A DNA stretch of 64,000 nucleotides from Fen-671 sp963794745 (GTDB lineage Bacteria; Actinomycetota; Acidimicrobiia; Acidimicrobiales; Palsa-688). Location of the stretch: NCBI GenBank assembly GCA_963794745.1, contig CAWCEZ010000005.1, positions 1 through 64,000 of the forward strand, given 5' to 3'. How positions within the stretch are numbered: the first letter of the stretch is position 1; each line of letters starts with the position of its first letter. Positions 19,024-29,169 of this stretch are shown here, piece after piece. The position numbers and the translations under genes were made by a program. Under the pieces are notes generated by a model that had not been told where the DNA came from, searched no databases, and saw only the letters and a list, made by a program, of their open reading frames with translations.

Positions 19024-20964
19024 TCAGCGGAAAACGCGATTGCGGTGGCACCATCGGATGAATACGTAGACCGACCAAACCCGCGACCAATACATGCCAG
19101 GCGCCCCGTCGAGGAAGGCGCGCCAGAGCCGCTCGACCGCCACGGGATCGAGCCCGACTGGAGCAATAGCCTGCGGATCCCGCAGGGTCTGGTCCATCGT
19201 GTCTTTCAGGCCGCGGCGAATCCAGCGATCGAACGGCAGCACAAACCCGCTCTTGGGCCGATCGAACAGGGCAGGGTCGAGACCGCTGAGACCGATGCGC
19301 CGGAGCATGGCCTTCTGGCGAAGGGGGCAGTAGCGCGCATGATCCGGCAGGCGCTCCACGTTCTCGAGGACGACCTGGTCAACCAGCGGCACCCGCTGCT
19401 CGAGCGAGCTCGCCATGCTGGCGACGTCGTTGTCGCGCAACAGCCGCTCGCCCAGGAACAGCCGCTGCTCCATCACGCTGATGGCCGAGAGCGGCGTGCG
19501 CCCCCGGCTCTCGGCGAGGATTCGCTGGCGCATCCCCGCGGGCAGGCCGTCGGCGAGCGATTCCGCGAAGTTCGGCGCCAGCAGTTCATGCTGGAATTCG
19601 GGGAGGAACAGCGCGTAAGCCAGCTGATAGAGCGTGAGCAGATCGTCCCCGTGCCGGACCATTTCGGGAAGCTTGGCCCAACGGGTCTGAGGCGGCACCG
19701 CCCCGCGCGAGCGCCGCAACGGCCAGGTGGCGAGCCTCGCGAGCGCGGTCTGCAGGCTTCGCGGCGCCCAGGCGGCGCGCCGGGACCAGCGGTGCAGCGC
19801 CGGCAGATCGCGGTAGGAGCTGTAGCCTCCGAACAGCTCGTCGCCGCCCGTGCCCGAGAGAGCGACGGTGAACCCGGCGTCGCGGATGGCGCGCGACATG
19901 TAATAGGCGTTGAGCCCGTCGAAGGTCGGCTGGTCCAGGCTGTCGAGCGCCGCCTCCAGATTTTCGACGAAGTGCGGCTCGGTCAGCATCACCTCATGGT
20001 GCTCGGTCCCGATCGCCGCGGCGATCCGCCTTGCCGCGGGACCCTCGTCGAGCTCCTGCTCCTCGAAGGACATAGTGAAGGTATGAATCGGGCTCCTGGC
20101 CGCGCGCTGGGCGAGATTGGCCACGACCGACGAATCCACCCCGCCGGAGAGAAAGACAGCCAGGGGCACGTCGCTCGCGAGGTGCAGCGTCAGCCCCTCC
20201 TCCAGGACGGCGGCCAGTTCGGCCTCGTTAGTGATCGAACCGGCAGCGTGGTTGGGGATGCGCCAGAAGTCCTGATGGCGAAGCTCCGCGCCCCTGCCGT
20301 CGAACTCGAGCAGCCGGCCCGGCCACAGCAGCTCGACGCCCTTGACCGCGGTGCCGGGCCCGACGACGAAGCCGTTCCAGACGCTGCTCGCCACGGCCTG
20401 CGGGTCGAGCCGTGGCGCGCCCAGGAGGCCGGAAGCCAGAAGGGCGCGGAGCTCCGAGGCGAAGGCCAGCGACCAGCCCGCATCGGGACTTGACGAGCGC
20501 GCCAGATAGAGAGGCTTGATTCCGAGCGGATCCCTCGCCACCAGGAGCCGCCGCTCCTTCGGGTCCCAGCAGGCGAAAGCGAACATGCCGCGGAGCCAGC
20601 CCACCGCTTCCGGCCCGTGCAGGCCGAGCGCGCGAAGCATGACGGCCGTGTCGCCGGTGGATTGCAGCGCCTGCCCTTCGGCCAATAGCCGCTGGCGCAG
20701 ATCGCGGAAGTTATAGATCTCGCCGTTGAAGACGATGACGTGCCCGGTCACCGGGTCCACCATCGGCTGGACGCCGGCGGGCGAGAGATCGAGAATGGCG
20801 AGCCGACGGTGGGTGAGCAGCGCGCCCCAGCCGCGAGAGTCCGGCTCGGAGACCCAAACGCCGCTGGCGTCCGGGCCGCGGTGGAGCATCGCGTCGTTCA
20901 TCCGCTCGAGCGCGGCGCGGTTCCCGTGGTCCAGTCGCCCGATGATTCCGGCGATGCCACACAT
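19024..20964 (-). CDS. asnB: glutamine-hydrolysing asparagine synthetase family protein
   Basis: Class II amidotransferase of about 646 residues. The nucleophile Cys directly follows the initiator Met (MCGIAGIIG), so the second of two ATG codons is used. The glutaminase half shows HRGPD, RLAILDLSPAG and FNGEIYNF. The synthetase half has the PP-loop SGGVDSS (about 274-280) and ALSGTGGDELFGGY. In polysaccharide loci such paralogues are thought to amidate a sugar-linked carboxyl group or peptide rather than make free asparagine; that role is inference here. The C-terminus ends RWCHRNRVFR, and a decayed copy of it lies downstream. Confidence 0.9.
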   Translation of the reverse strand: MCGIAGIIGRLDHGNRAALERMNDAMLHRGPDASGVWVSEPDSRGWGALLTHRRLAILDLSPAGVQPMVDPVTGHVIVFNGEIYNFRDLRQRLLAEGQALQSTGDTAVMLRALGLHGPEAVGWLRGMFAFACWDPKERRLLVARDPLGIKPLYLARSSSPDAGWSLAFASELRALLASGLLGAPRLDPQAVASSVWNGFVVGPGTAVKGVELLWPGRLLEFDGRGAELRHQDFWRIPNHAAGSITNEAELAAVLEEGLTLHLASDVPLAVFLSGGVDSSVVANLAQRAARSPIHTFTMSFEEQELDEGPAARRIAAAIGTEHHEVMLTEPHFVENLEAALDSLDQPTFDGLNAYYMSRAIRDAGFTVALSGTGGDELFGGYSSYRDLPALHRWSRRAAWAPRSLQTALARLATWPLRRSRGAVPPQTRWAKLPEMVRHGDDLLTLYQLAYALFLPEFQHELLAPNFAESLADGLPAGMRQRILAESRGRTPLSAISVMEQRLFLGERLLRDNDVASMASSLEQRVPLVDQVVLENVERLPDHARYCPLRQKAMLRRIGLSGLDPALFDRPKSGFVLPFDRWIRRGLKDTMDQTLRDPQAIAPVGLDPVAVERLWRAFLDGAPGMYWSRVWSVYVFIRWCHRNRVFR

Positions 20965-21241
20965 CAATCAAGCCCTTCAAAAAATCGCATATGTTGATCA
21001 CCCCGCTAAAAACCGCGTCGCATTTCCCTCGCCGGGTCTATCGCGTGCGACGCCGCATCTAACGCGTGCGACGGCAATGTGGGCGCACGCTCCAGCCACA
21101 CGCCTCGATTCGACCGACACAGCGGCTGGCAGGAAATCCCAAGCCGAGCCGGCAATGCTGGAGAGGTAGTGAGCTTGGCTGACCACGGACGGTGTCGTCC
21201 TCGCCAAAAGAACCACCTGTCTGGTCTATCGTGGAAGGCGG

Positions 21242-22691
21242 TCAGGGCGAGGGGCTGGTCGAAGCCACGCCCTTCAGGTTTTGCGCAAGACCAAAGAGCC
21301 CTGCGACGGCCCCGGGCAGCCACCCACCAAACCACGTATGGGCGTTCTTCGTCTGCGTCAAAAAAGTATGCGTGACGCCCTGTGACGTGAGCAGAGCGTC
21401 GAAGTCCACCATCTGGCTCGTGAACACCGGACCCTCGGAAATCAGGATCCGATCCCGCAACGTGAACGGCGCTTTCAGCTTGTTGATAAAGGCGTCCGTC
21501 AGTTCATACTTGTCCTGAAAATTCGCCTGGGTCCCATAAACTGCGCTCGAGCTCGCTCCGTAGGCGTCGTACGACCTCATTCTCGCGGGAAAATCAAACG
21601 CCGCAGCTGCGTCAAAAGTATCGGGATGCTTGAGCAGCAGATCAATAGCGCCATAGCCGGATTTGGAAAACCCAATCAACAGGTTTTTTTCAGCTCTGGT
21701 CGTCGATAAGTTGCTGTCGGCCCATCGCGTTAAAGTCGAAGCTACGAATGTCTCATAATCGGTGGTTGGATCTTTAGAGTTGTCAGCGTACCACGAGTTC
21801 CTTTGGGAAAATTGGCTCAATAATCGTGGTATTATACTGATCCTCGATATCCAACTTTGCAAGTTCGTCGAGGCCCCTTCCGTAGTTTGGCTGAGCAAGG
21901 CCAGGCTCAACAGGCAGCGCGAACAGGAAGCTGTGCGGGTAGTCCGACGACGGATGGGTAGGCGTCAAAACGCGCACCGCGAACGAATGTGAACCCAGTT
22001 TGTCCCAAGTCATGTCATACAATTGCGCGCCGCTACAATCGATGCCTCGGTAGATAAACTGGGGTTGGTCACCCAAGGCTGCCGCACTAACGCCAATCGC
22101 TCCGTCGCCGTTCAAGTCTTGCTGGAAGCTCGACTCGAACGACGCCAGCGCCACACTCGAACCTGACGCCGTGGCGAGCGCGCTGGAACGGAATTTGCCG
22201 CTGGCGTCGGTGTACCAAACCCTATACTCGTCGGCGCCCTCCACCTTCCAGGCTACCTCGTACCCCGTCGCCGTCTGCTCGGCGGCGATCGGAACCCAGT
22301 GGCCGCCCGGTTGGTCAAACTCGCCATCGACGACAGCCGACCCGCCAAAGCTCAACTCGACCGCTGGGCCGCCATGGGGCTGGATAAAATATTTGCTCCC
22401 AGACTCGATCAGGCTGGTGGATCCATCTGTCTCGATCACCGTGCGGGCCGGCGCAACCAGGGCCGGAACCCCAATCACCCCGTCGCCTTTCAAGCCTGGC
22501 TGCAATGTGAACAAGCACAGAGCCGCTGCTTTAACTTGGTTTTTGATTGTTCCCCACCTCAGCAATGAGTAGCCGATACAAGTGAGCATGAACCCAGCCG
22601 CTAACAGGGTCCAATAGTGTCTACTTTGCTTCCTTCGCTTAGGACCGACGAAGCGCCAAAATGTCTGTCTCACCTTGTGTAACGCCCACAC
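21242..22691 (-). CDS. membrane-anchored adhesin-repeat/esterase fusion, frameshifted
   Basis: Two overlapping frames (22691-21783 and 21910-21242) make one protein of about 480 residues once a frameshift near 21790 is repaired. There is an N-terminal membrane anchor (YWTLLAAGFMLTCIGYSLLRW), then two Ca-binding-like motifs (KGDGVIGV, DLNGDGAIGV) flanking a repeat with EQTATGYEVAWKVEGAD. The latter resembles modules of very large alphaproteobacterial surface adhesins. The C-terminal half is an alpha/beta-hydrolase of esterase type, with nucleophile elbow GFSKSG and a late His (NAHTWFGGW). Its place in the locus suggests de-esterification of the exported polysaccharide at the cell envelope. Function is inferred. 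Confidence 0.75.
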
Positions 22692-22840
22692 TTACCTAGA
22701 CGAAACGTACATAAGCGTCAATTCCCCGCGCCCTTCGCCAGACCTCACGCTCGTCACGGACCAGCGAAGCCCGGAGGCGCCTTTGGGCCTGACCTGGCTA
22801 GAGAAGCGGTCCGCCCATGCTTGCGGCAAGGAGCGCGAAG

Positions 22841-24361
22841 CTACCTGGCAATCAGCGCTGCGCCGCGCGGGCGCCGAAAACTTCCCCAAAGGCTAGCCGC
22901 GACCCTTATCGGCTCGGTCGTTCGAAGCAACCCGACAACGATCAAAAGATAGATTGAGGCGCAGAGAGAGGCCGACGAAATTATCCGGAAGAAAGTAGAA
23001 AACTCAGCGAAAAAGATTACTTGCAACCACCAGCCCGCGGCTACTGCAACCGTCGCGCCGATCAACGGCGCGCGCACCGCCCGAGTTATCAAAGCCGGAC
23101 CAATGCCCAATGGCCCGCCGGCATAAATGACAGAAGGAAAGGCGATCAACCAGGCCGCCGCCACGAGCGCTATGGCCACGCCTTCGCCGCCGAAGGGCAG
23201 ACCGGCCATAATCGCTATGACCCGCACAATCGCGCTGGCCACCCCCGCGTTCCGCCAGCGGTCCACTCTCCCGCTGGAAACATGCAGCCAGCCCTGTGAC
23301 AGTTCAATGAACTCGACAAAGCCGCGCAACGCCATGATGCTCAGGAGAACACCGCTCGTCCGCCACTTTTGTCCCAAGAGCATGACCGCCACATCTTGGC
23401 CGGTCACCGACAAGATTGCCGCGGCGGGCATCAGGAAGAAGGCCAACGCTGATAGCGCGGCTTCGTATTTTTGTTGAAGCGCGGCAGGATTCGATCGAAG
23501 CTTGCTAAGACCTGCGCTAGCGACGCCGTGCAGCTGTCCGACCGGAAATGAGAGCGCGTTATCACTCATATTTTGCGCGTTCTGATAATAACCAACGTCG
23601 CGCGGCGGGTAGAACAAACCTAAAGCGATTCGGTCCGCTATCTTGGTCATACAATTCGTTATCGAGAAGCCTAAAACGTGCATACCAAACCGGACCATCG
23701 ACTTCACTTCAGAGTCGAAGACAGGAAATCCGGGTCTCCATCTGCACACCAGCCAAGCCCCCGCAGCAACGCAAGCCGCGCTGACGATCGGGCGAAGCAC
23801 CAAGGCCCAATAGCCGTAGCCCGACTTAGCCAGGTAGATGGCTAGGATAAGTCCCGCGAGGGCGCTTAAGAACTGTATGTTTGCAATCGCAACGAATTGC
23901 ATTGTTCGTCGCAAAAGCGAAAGGTGCTGAGTCGAGAATCCAGTAAACAGGAAGATAATCGCCGAACAAAGCGCGATCGGCTGAAGCCTCGGATCATGAT
24001 AGACCCATGCGATCAACGGGCTGCACGCAGCCAAACTCGCTGCAACCGCGAATCCAATCCCGCCGTTTAGCCAAAAAAGAGCGCTGACCTGACTGTGGGT
24101 TATCTTCCGTCTTTGTATCGTGGCGTCTGCTGTGCCGAAATCAATCAGCAGCGGCGCAAACTGCATCAGGACCATGACGATCACCGCCAGGCCAAAATCC
24201 TCCGGCGTCAGGAGCCGCGCCAAAACAACGACGCCGACGATCTGGAGAACTCCGTTGCCATAGGTGCCCACAACCGAAGCCACGCCGCCCCGCTTCGCCA
24301 AACGCCCCAAATCCGCCGAGGGTTCAAGTTCTTCGAAATAAGAGCCCACGCTAACGGTCAT
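22841..24361 (-). CDS. Wzx-like polysaccharide flippase (MVF/PST family)
   Basis: Integral membrane protein of about 506 residues with twelve to fourteen hydrophobic helices, of the PST/MVF oligosaccharide exporter group. The N-terminal GGVASVVGTYGNGVLQIVGVVVLARLLTPEDFGLAVIVMVL is characteristic of Wzx/RfbX and TuaB-like proteins. It would move lipid-linked repeat units across the inner membrane for assembly. The start at 24361 (MTVSVGSYFEE) is preferred to the one nine codons upstream because the earlier residues look non-conserved; no decisive ribosome binding site was found. Followed by the esterase fusion gene after about 150 bp. Confidence 0.88.
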   Translation of the reverse strand: MTVSVGSYFEELEPSADLGRLAKRGGVASVVGTYGNGVLQIVGVVVLARLLTPEDFGLAVIVMVLMQFAPLLIDFGTADATIQRRKITHSQVSALFWLNGGIGFAVAASLAACSPLIAWVYHDPRLQPIALCSAIIFLFTGFSTQHLSLLRRTMQFVAIANIQFLSALAGLILAIYLAKSGYGYWALVLRPIVSAACVAAGAWLVCRWRPGFPVFDSEVKSMVRFGMHVLGFSITNCMTKIADRIALGLFYPPRDVGYYQNAQNMSDNALSFPVGQLHGVASAGLSKLRSNPAALQQKYEAALSALAFFLMPAAAILSVTGQDVAVMLLGQKWRTSGVLLSIMALRGFVEFIELSQGWLHVSSGRVDRWRNAGVASAIVRVIAIMAGLPFGGEGVAIALVAAAWLIAFPSVIYAGGPLGIGPALITRAVRAPLIGATVAVAAGWWLQVIFFAEFSTFFRIISSASLCASIYLLIVVGLLRTTEPIRVAASLWGSFRRPRGAALIAR

Positions 24362-24561
24362 GCTTTGTCGGTCGCCTTGTTGTACCAAAACCTGATTTCA
24401 GGCCGATGTCGGCCAACAGGACCTCCTATCGCCAACGAGCGCCTGCACGCGGTCATGTAGATTATCGCTCAAGCCTCGAGGAAAGCAGCTGACGTCTTCG
24501 TCGCGGGGTCTGGCGGCGCACGGAGGCGTGCGAGCCTGCGCTCAGGCCTGCGGCGTGTGCG

Positions 24562-24582
24562 CGAGCATGCTTTTCATGCTCG
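24562..24582. repeat. short palindrome CGAGCATG-CTTTT-CATGCTCG
   Basis: Perfect 8-bp stem with a five-base loop, in the 237-bp gap downstream of the pyruvyl transferase gene. No U-tract follows on either strand, so it may be a dispersed palindromic repeat rather than a terminator. Similar GAGCATG...CATGCTC elements are, from memory, frequent in Rhizobiales. Confidence 0.6.
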
Positions 24583-24625
24583 GGGCGGCGATGGACCGGT
24601 CAGCCAAGGACGCAAGGCCGAGATC

Positions 24626-25906
24626 TTAGCGGACCTCGTTGAACATTTGCGGCCCCTTAGCTCGTCGCCCTGCGAGTTCGGGCGACCTGTGGGGCTCGTC
24701 AAGGAGCGTCCCATAAAGCACGTCGAGCGCTCGGCGATATTTCTCCAATTCCCCTTTCAGGCGGGGCCTCAGGTGCTCGAGGTCGTTCTCCAATTGTTTG
24801 AACCTGTCGATCAAAACGTCCGAACTCAGGTCCCGCAAGGGCAGGAGGAATTCCGCCAGCCCGAAATCGGTCACGACCGAATTCAGCTTCGCATGATCAG
24901 ACAGTGCAATGACCGGCTTGTTCTGGATCAGTGCGAAGACGAGATTGTGATACCGCGCCGAGATGACAGCTTCAGTGCCGCTCACCTGGCGCAACAGTTC
25001 CTCGACAGACAGGGCCGGCTCGGCGATCAACAGCGGCGCGTCGGCAGGTATGTTCCGGCTCCTGAGAACCGCGATAAATTCCTTTATCACCGAGGAATCA
25101 TACCGAATGTCGCCGATGAGCAGCCGGACACCGTAACCTTTCCCCTGGAGCCACGAGACGAAGATCGCCATCGTATTCAGGTAGCGGCGAAATTCGTCTG
25201 ACTGTGTTGACGCATAATCCTTAATTCCCAGTCCGATGATTCGCCTCTGGCCCTCGGCAACATGGGAGACAAGGGTGTGCTCCGAGAGACCAAAGACCAC
25301 ATCGGGGTAAACGGAATCACGGTCGGTGTTAAAACCAATGCCTTGCAGATATCGCTTCGACGTCTCATCGCGGTAGCTGCGGTGATCAGCGAGGGCGAGG
25401 CTTGTCTTTAGAAGCCAGCGGCTGAGTGGATGATGGACAGGCCCAACGCCAACGCTGAGGAATACAAGTCTGACCCGGCACAGGGCCGCAAGCGTCGACA
25501 GTTTGAATATATCGTACGGCCAGCCCAGAGGGCCGGTCAGGTAATCACAAATGATTCCGGTCCCAGCGACAATGAGCATATCCTCGCGGCTCAGCGCGCG
25601 CAGGCACTTGATCCAGTGCGCCAGCTCAAGAGGAATCCTCTGGAAAACGATTCGGAAAAACCGCGTGAGATTGGGCCAGCGCGCGATCGAGCTGGACCTT
25701 TCCGCAGCGCTCCGATCGATTGCTTCTGACGGAAGAGCCGCGATGTTGTGGCGCGTGCGCACATCCTGCGGATTCGCGCAGAAACAGAGCAGTCGCCCAT
25801 CAGGCCAGCGCGACCGAATTTCGTCGAGGATTGCCTGTAACGTCGCTTCGTTGCCGAGGTTGCCGGCGCCGAAGTTTCCGTAGAAGCTAATTCTTTCGGG
25901 TTTCAT
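24626..25906 (-). CDS. polysaccharide pyruvyl transferase family protein
   Basis: About 426 residues, beginning MKPERISFYGNFGAGNLGNEATLQAIL, the glycine-rich opening of the polysaccharide pyruvyl transferase superfamily. Later signatures include LVFLSVGVGPVHHPLSR, HRSYRDETSK, YPDVVFGLS and the conserved ISARYHNLVFALIQNKPVIAL. Members use phosphoenolpyruvate to form pyruvate ketals on sugars, adding negative charge to exopolysaccharides. The frame extends 37 codons upstream, but that part has no family features and the ATG at 25906 starts the conserved fold. It is isolated from its neighbours by non-coding DNA on both sides, so its own promoter probably lies in 25907-26506. Confidence 0.88.
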   Translation of the reverse strand: MKPERISFYGNFGAGNLGNEATLQAILDEIRSRWPDGRLLCFCANPQDVRTRHNIAALPSEAIDRSAAERSSSIARWPNLTRFFRIVFQRIPLELAHWIKCLRALSREDMLIVAGTGIICDYLTGPLGWPYDIFKLSTLAALCRVRLVFLSVGVGPVHHPLSRWLLKTSLALADHRSYRDETSKRYLQGIGFNTDRDSVYPDVVFGLSEHTLVSHVAEGQRRIIGLGIKDYASTQSDEFRRYLNTMAIFVSWLQGKGYGVRLLIGDIRYDSSVIKEFIAVLRSRNIPADAPLLIAEPALSVEELLRQVSGTEAVISARYHNLVFALIQNKPVIALSDHAKLNSVVTDFGLAEFLLPLRDLSSDVLIDRFKQLENDLEHLRPRLKGELEKYRRALDVLYGTLLDEPHRSPELAGRRAKGPQMFNEVR

Positions 25907-26506
25907 GAATTTGCGACCCAATCCATCATTGCGCCAACCCGCCGTTTTTGCTGCCGCGTCGCAAGAGGCCTGCGGTCGAGCCCACGGATCAGTCCGCGTG
26001 GCGCATGCGCGCGTCACGCCTCATGCTGCGAAGGCTCAGCTGGCGGGGGCCAGCTCTGCGTCGACCCCTGGAGTATCGGCAGGCCGCGGCATTCGAGATC
26101 GCCGAGATGAAGCGCACGGTCGCGATCGCGAAAAGGGGCGAAGGGCAGACGCTCGGTTGTCGGCGCCCTCGCGAACAGTCCTGCGCCGATTGAAGCGGAC
26201 GATCGAAAGCTTGGCGGGCCGATGCGACCGGCGCCATGTTTGCTTTGAAGCCGTACCGACGCGATGTCGGCTTTATCGGCCAGATCCAAGCGCTCGGCCA
26301 CGAAGGCATGGTTGTCGTTGAGCCGCCGAGCGTGGCGTCCTCAACTCCGGGGAGGGCCGAAAACAAATCGGCGGATGCGCCGCCGACGGACGCATCACGC
26401 CGCTCTCGTTTTGCCTAAGGAGGACGAAGGAAGCGCGTCCGCGCCGAGCTTGTTTGGTCCCCGTGCTTCGCAACAATCCGCTTCGTCGTCGGCCTGGCCG
26501 AACAAA
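25907..26506. other. gene-free gap inside the polysaccharide locus
   Basis: 600 bp between the pyruvyl transferase start and the next glycosyltransferase stop. Several short overlapping frames exist (longest about 138 codons on the plus strand, 125 on the minus), but none has recognisable motifs and their composition matches shadow frames. A decayed gene is possible. Confidence 0.45.
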
Positions 26507-27706
26507 TTACTTCGCCTGTGACGCGATCTGCTCCAACCGTTTTGCGCGAACCCGCATTTTCTCGGTCGGCGCCAAGCCGAGAGTATCGAACACCACCTGG
26601 ATTCGATGCAGCCAGTCGTGCCTCTGCGCGGCCTCCCGAACGTTGTTGCGTCGGACCGCTCCAAGCCGCTTGGGGTCGCCATTCAGGTCCGCGAGAATGC
26701 GGCCAATATCGGGAGAATCGAACGGCAGGTCGATGACCGCGTCCGGCCAATCGAACTGCTGCTTGAATTCCTCGGTGCGCGGCGGCTCGCCAATCATGAC
26801 TGTCCCCGCCGCCGCCCCCTCGTAGAACCGGGCCGAGATCTCATCGTGGCCCGCGGTGAACTCAGGTTTATTCACGTAGCCGCGATTTGCGATGAAGTAG
26901 CGGCTGTGTTTGAGGACGCCCGCCAGCATGCGGCGATGTTCTTGCGGATTATCGACGCGGAACGTGCGGTCCTTGAGGTCTACGCCACTCGCGGCCACGG
27001 TGTCGTAGTAATAGAAGCTCTCCCGTCGATCCGCGTCCTCAAGTAGCGCCTGATGGGTAATCTGCGAGCGCCGGCCGATGTTGCAAACCTCGATCGGACG
27101 CTGCTGGTCGCACGACGGAGGCGCAAAACGTGTTACGTCAACCGCGAGCGGCAGGTAGGTGCAAGGTCGACCGGTCAAGCGCTCGATGCTCTTAACACTT
27201 CGGCGGGTCCCAATGAAGACGTGGTCAAAATCAGATAAGAACTCGAGTTGATACTCCGGCAGCGTATCTGGCCGAAGGACTTCGCAGATGAAACACGCGG
27301 CCTTGCGGCTTGACCGACGCCAGTTGGGGATCGTCGCAAGCGAATACAATTCATGGGCGTTGTTGAATACTGGAAAAAAGAGCTCGAAGTTATGTTCCAA
27401 GACCACTTTGTTGCGCGGCTGGGGCGCAATCCGGCGCGCGAGCCCGGGCGACCCCGACGCCAGACGTGCGAGCTTATAGATGCGCCGCGAGAACCTCAGA
27501 GCAGACAGGTCGACGGCGTCGATTCGCTTGGAGTCGGAGACAGCTGCGAAAGTGTCCTCAAATTCGTAAGAAAGGCAAAAAGCGGCCAGGTCAGCAATAC
27601 GGCGCTCCGACAACAGCAATACGTTGTGCGAAGGCTGCGTCCCTATATTACCAAGTTCGGGAGATTCTATTGAAATCCCGAAAGGCTTGACCTCAAATTC
27701 AATCAT
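26507..27706 (-). CDS. glycosyltransferase (Glyco_trans_1_2-like)
   Basis: A 399-residue protein resembling GT-B transferases with the CgeB/Glyco_trans_1_2-type C-terminal domain. Supporting segments are DHVFIGTRRSVKSIERLTGRPCTYLPLAVDVTRF (start of the second Rossmann half) and the donor-site-like ISARFYEGAAAGTVMIGEPP with its Glu, followed by YFIANRG-containing conserved stretches. It probably adds a sugar to the lipid-linked glycan. No catalytic assignment is firm, and the N-terminal ~130 residues are poorly recognisable. Gaps on both sides suggest it is not tightly coupled to neighbours. Confidence 0.7.
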   Translation of the reverse strand: MIEFEVKPFGISIESPELGNIGTQPSHNVLLLSERRIADLAAFCLSYEFEDTFAAVSDSKRIDAVDLSALRFSRRIYKLARLASGSPGLARRIAPQPRNKVVLEHNFELFFPVFNNAHELYSLATIPNWRRSSRKAACFICEVLRPDTLPEYQLEFLSDFDHVFIGTRRSVKSIERLTGRPCTYLPLAVDVTRFAPPSCDQQRPIEVCNIGRRSQITHQALLEDADRRESFYYYDTVAASGVDLKDRTFRVDNPQEHRRMLAGVLKHSRYFIANRGYVNKPEFTAGHDEISARFYEGAAAGTVMIGEPPRTEEFKQQFDWPDAVIDLPFDSPDIGRILADLNGDPKRLGAVRRNNVREAAQRHDWLHRIQVVFDTLGLAPTEKMRVRAKRLEQIASQAK

Positions 27707-27878
27707 TTCAATTTCATCTTGATCTATGGGGGGATTCTTCGTCGATGATCCCGAGACCTGAACCCGTTGGAACGGCGATTGGTTGGGAATTCTTCGACAA
27801 TCCTAGTGAGCCTTGCGCCGTCCCGGGTATCTCCCGTCAGGTTGAACCGCGGACGGACGCGACTTTGTCGGCGCCGAG

Positions 27879-29061
27879 TCACACAGAACGCCGGTTGAAA
27901 AGGAAGTGAGAACGTGAGAGGAGGCAATTACAGTATTTTTGGCTTTCGGGCCGAACGAAAGGCCGACACAGTTCCTCGATCAATTCGTCCTCGGCCTCAG
28001 GGACGTCATGGTAGCTCGACGACAGGAATTCGCTTTTTCTGAGCAAAGCCTGCGGAAAGTAGGCGATCAATTTGTTTTGAGTGATCGACACTGGCTCGCT
28101 GAGCGGTTTTCCCGTCAGTTGCGCGGAGACCGCGCCAATCATGTCCCGCCCGGCCCCAAGCCGCAAATGAGCAAGCGGAGTGCTCCTGGGATTCATTTCG
28201 ATAAGATACGTCGCGCCCGTTCCTTCCTCAATCACGAAATCGAGACCGAAGAAACCCGACAGGCCTAATCGCCGCGCGATCCTCCGAGCGGCGACCATCA
28301 TGTCCGCGTTATTGACCAACCGTATGACAGTCGCGGGGCCTACGGATGTTTCCGTGCTTACCGCCTCGCAGCACACTCCCGCCAGGACCTTCCCTTTCCA
28401 GCACACGACAGCGCAGTTGGCGGCGGCGCCCGGATAAACGACTGGGCGACTATGGCGGGTCGGACACGCCGCAAGCCGCGCCACCACTCTCTCTCAAAAT
28501 TAAATCCCGGTCCACCGTGAGGTGCTTGATCGATCGCAGCAGTCCCGTCGGTCGACGGAGATCAGAGTAATAATCCCGCGCTTCGTCCAGCGTCTGAGCA
28601 ATTCTCACGCCCCAGCCTGCGGCTGTTCCGTCGGCCTTAAGCACCCAGGGCGGAGGGCCGGTTGAACGCCACCGCTCAAGGTCGCTTAAATTGTCGATGG
28701 CGCTTGTCTCAGGCGTCAGGATCCTTTCTTCGCGCGCGATCTTGAGCAACAAATAGCGGGAATTGACTGCAGCATAGCTCTCCGCGGGCCCGAGCGAACG
28801 TACAATGAGAGCGGGAATGTCGACTGCCCCGTGTCGCGCCCGCTTGCTCGAGTGCAATTGATGCAGGTGCCGGACGGCCAAGTCGTCGCACGGGATGATC
28901 AGATCGGGCTTGGCCGCCTCGATCGCATTGGCCAAAGAATCGAGGGGGGAGAGGGGCCTATACGGAAATGTGCTGTGAGCGACCCGAACTTTGCGAGACG
29001 GATGAGCGTGCGCCGGGCAGACGATTGAAACAACGTGGCCAACGCGCGAAAATTCGATCAT
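27879..29061 (-). CDS. ATP-grasp family protein, frameshifted
   Basis: Two frames (29061-28450 and 28487-27879) together encode a ~400-residue ATP-grasp enzyme. The first half has IPCDDLAVRHLHQLH and the ATP-binding lysine region PPWVLKADGTAAGWGVRI. The second has the metal-binding end GLDFVIEEGTGATYLIEMNPRSTPLAHL. A frameshift lies in 28450-28490. Family-like sequence (ILLTTTSRWPSSARL) continues upstream of the ATG to about 29124 with no ATG/GTG start, so the true start is upstream, unusual or lost to another indel. ATP-grasp enzymes ligate a carboxylate to an amine or thiol; in this locus amidation or amino-acid attachment is conceivable. Confidence 0.72.
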
Positions 29062-29169
29062 GAGTCGCGCAGATGAAGGCCACCTGCTTGTGGTGGTGAG
29101 CAGGATGCTGATAGCGCCTGCCTCGCGAACTCCCTCAGTTGCCGCGACGGCCTTTTCCAGCGAAGTTCA

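Noticed and set aside
26014..26506. Small genes in the gap before the pyruvyl transferase
   Set aside because: Several overlapping short frames compete, none has motifs or a convincing ribosome binding site.
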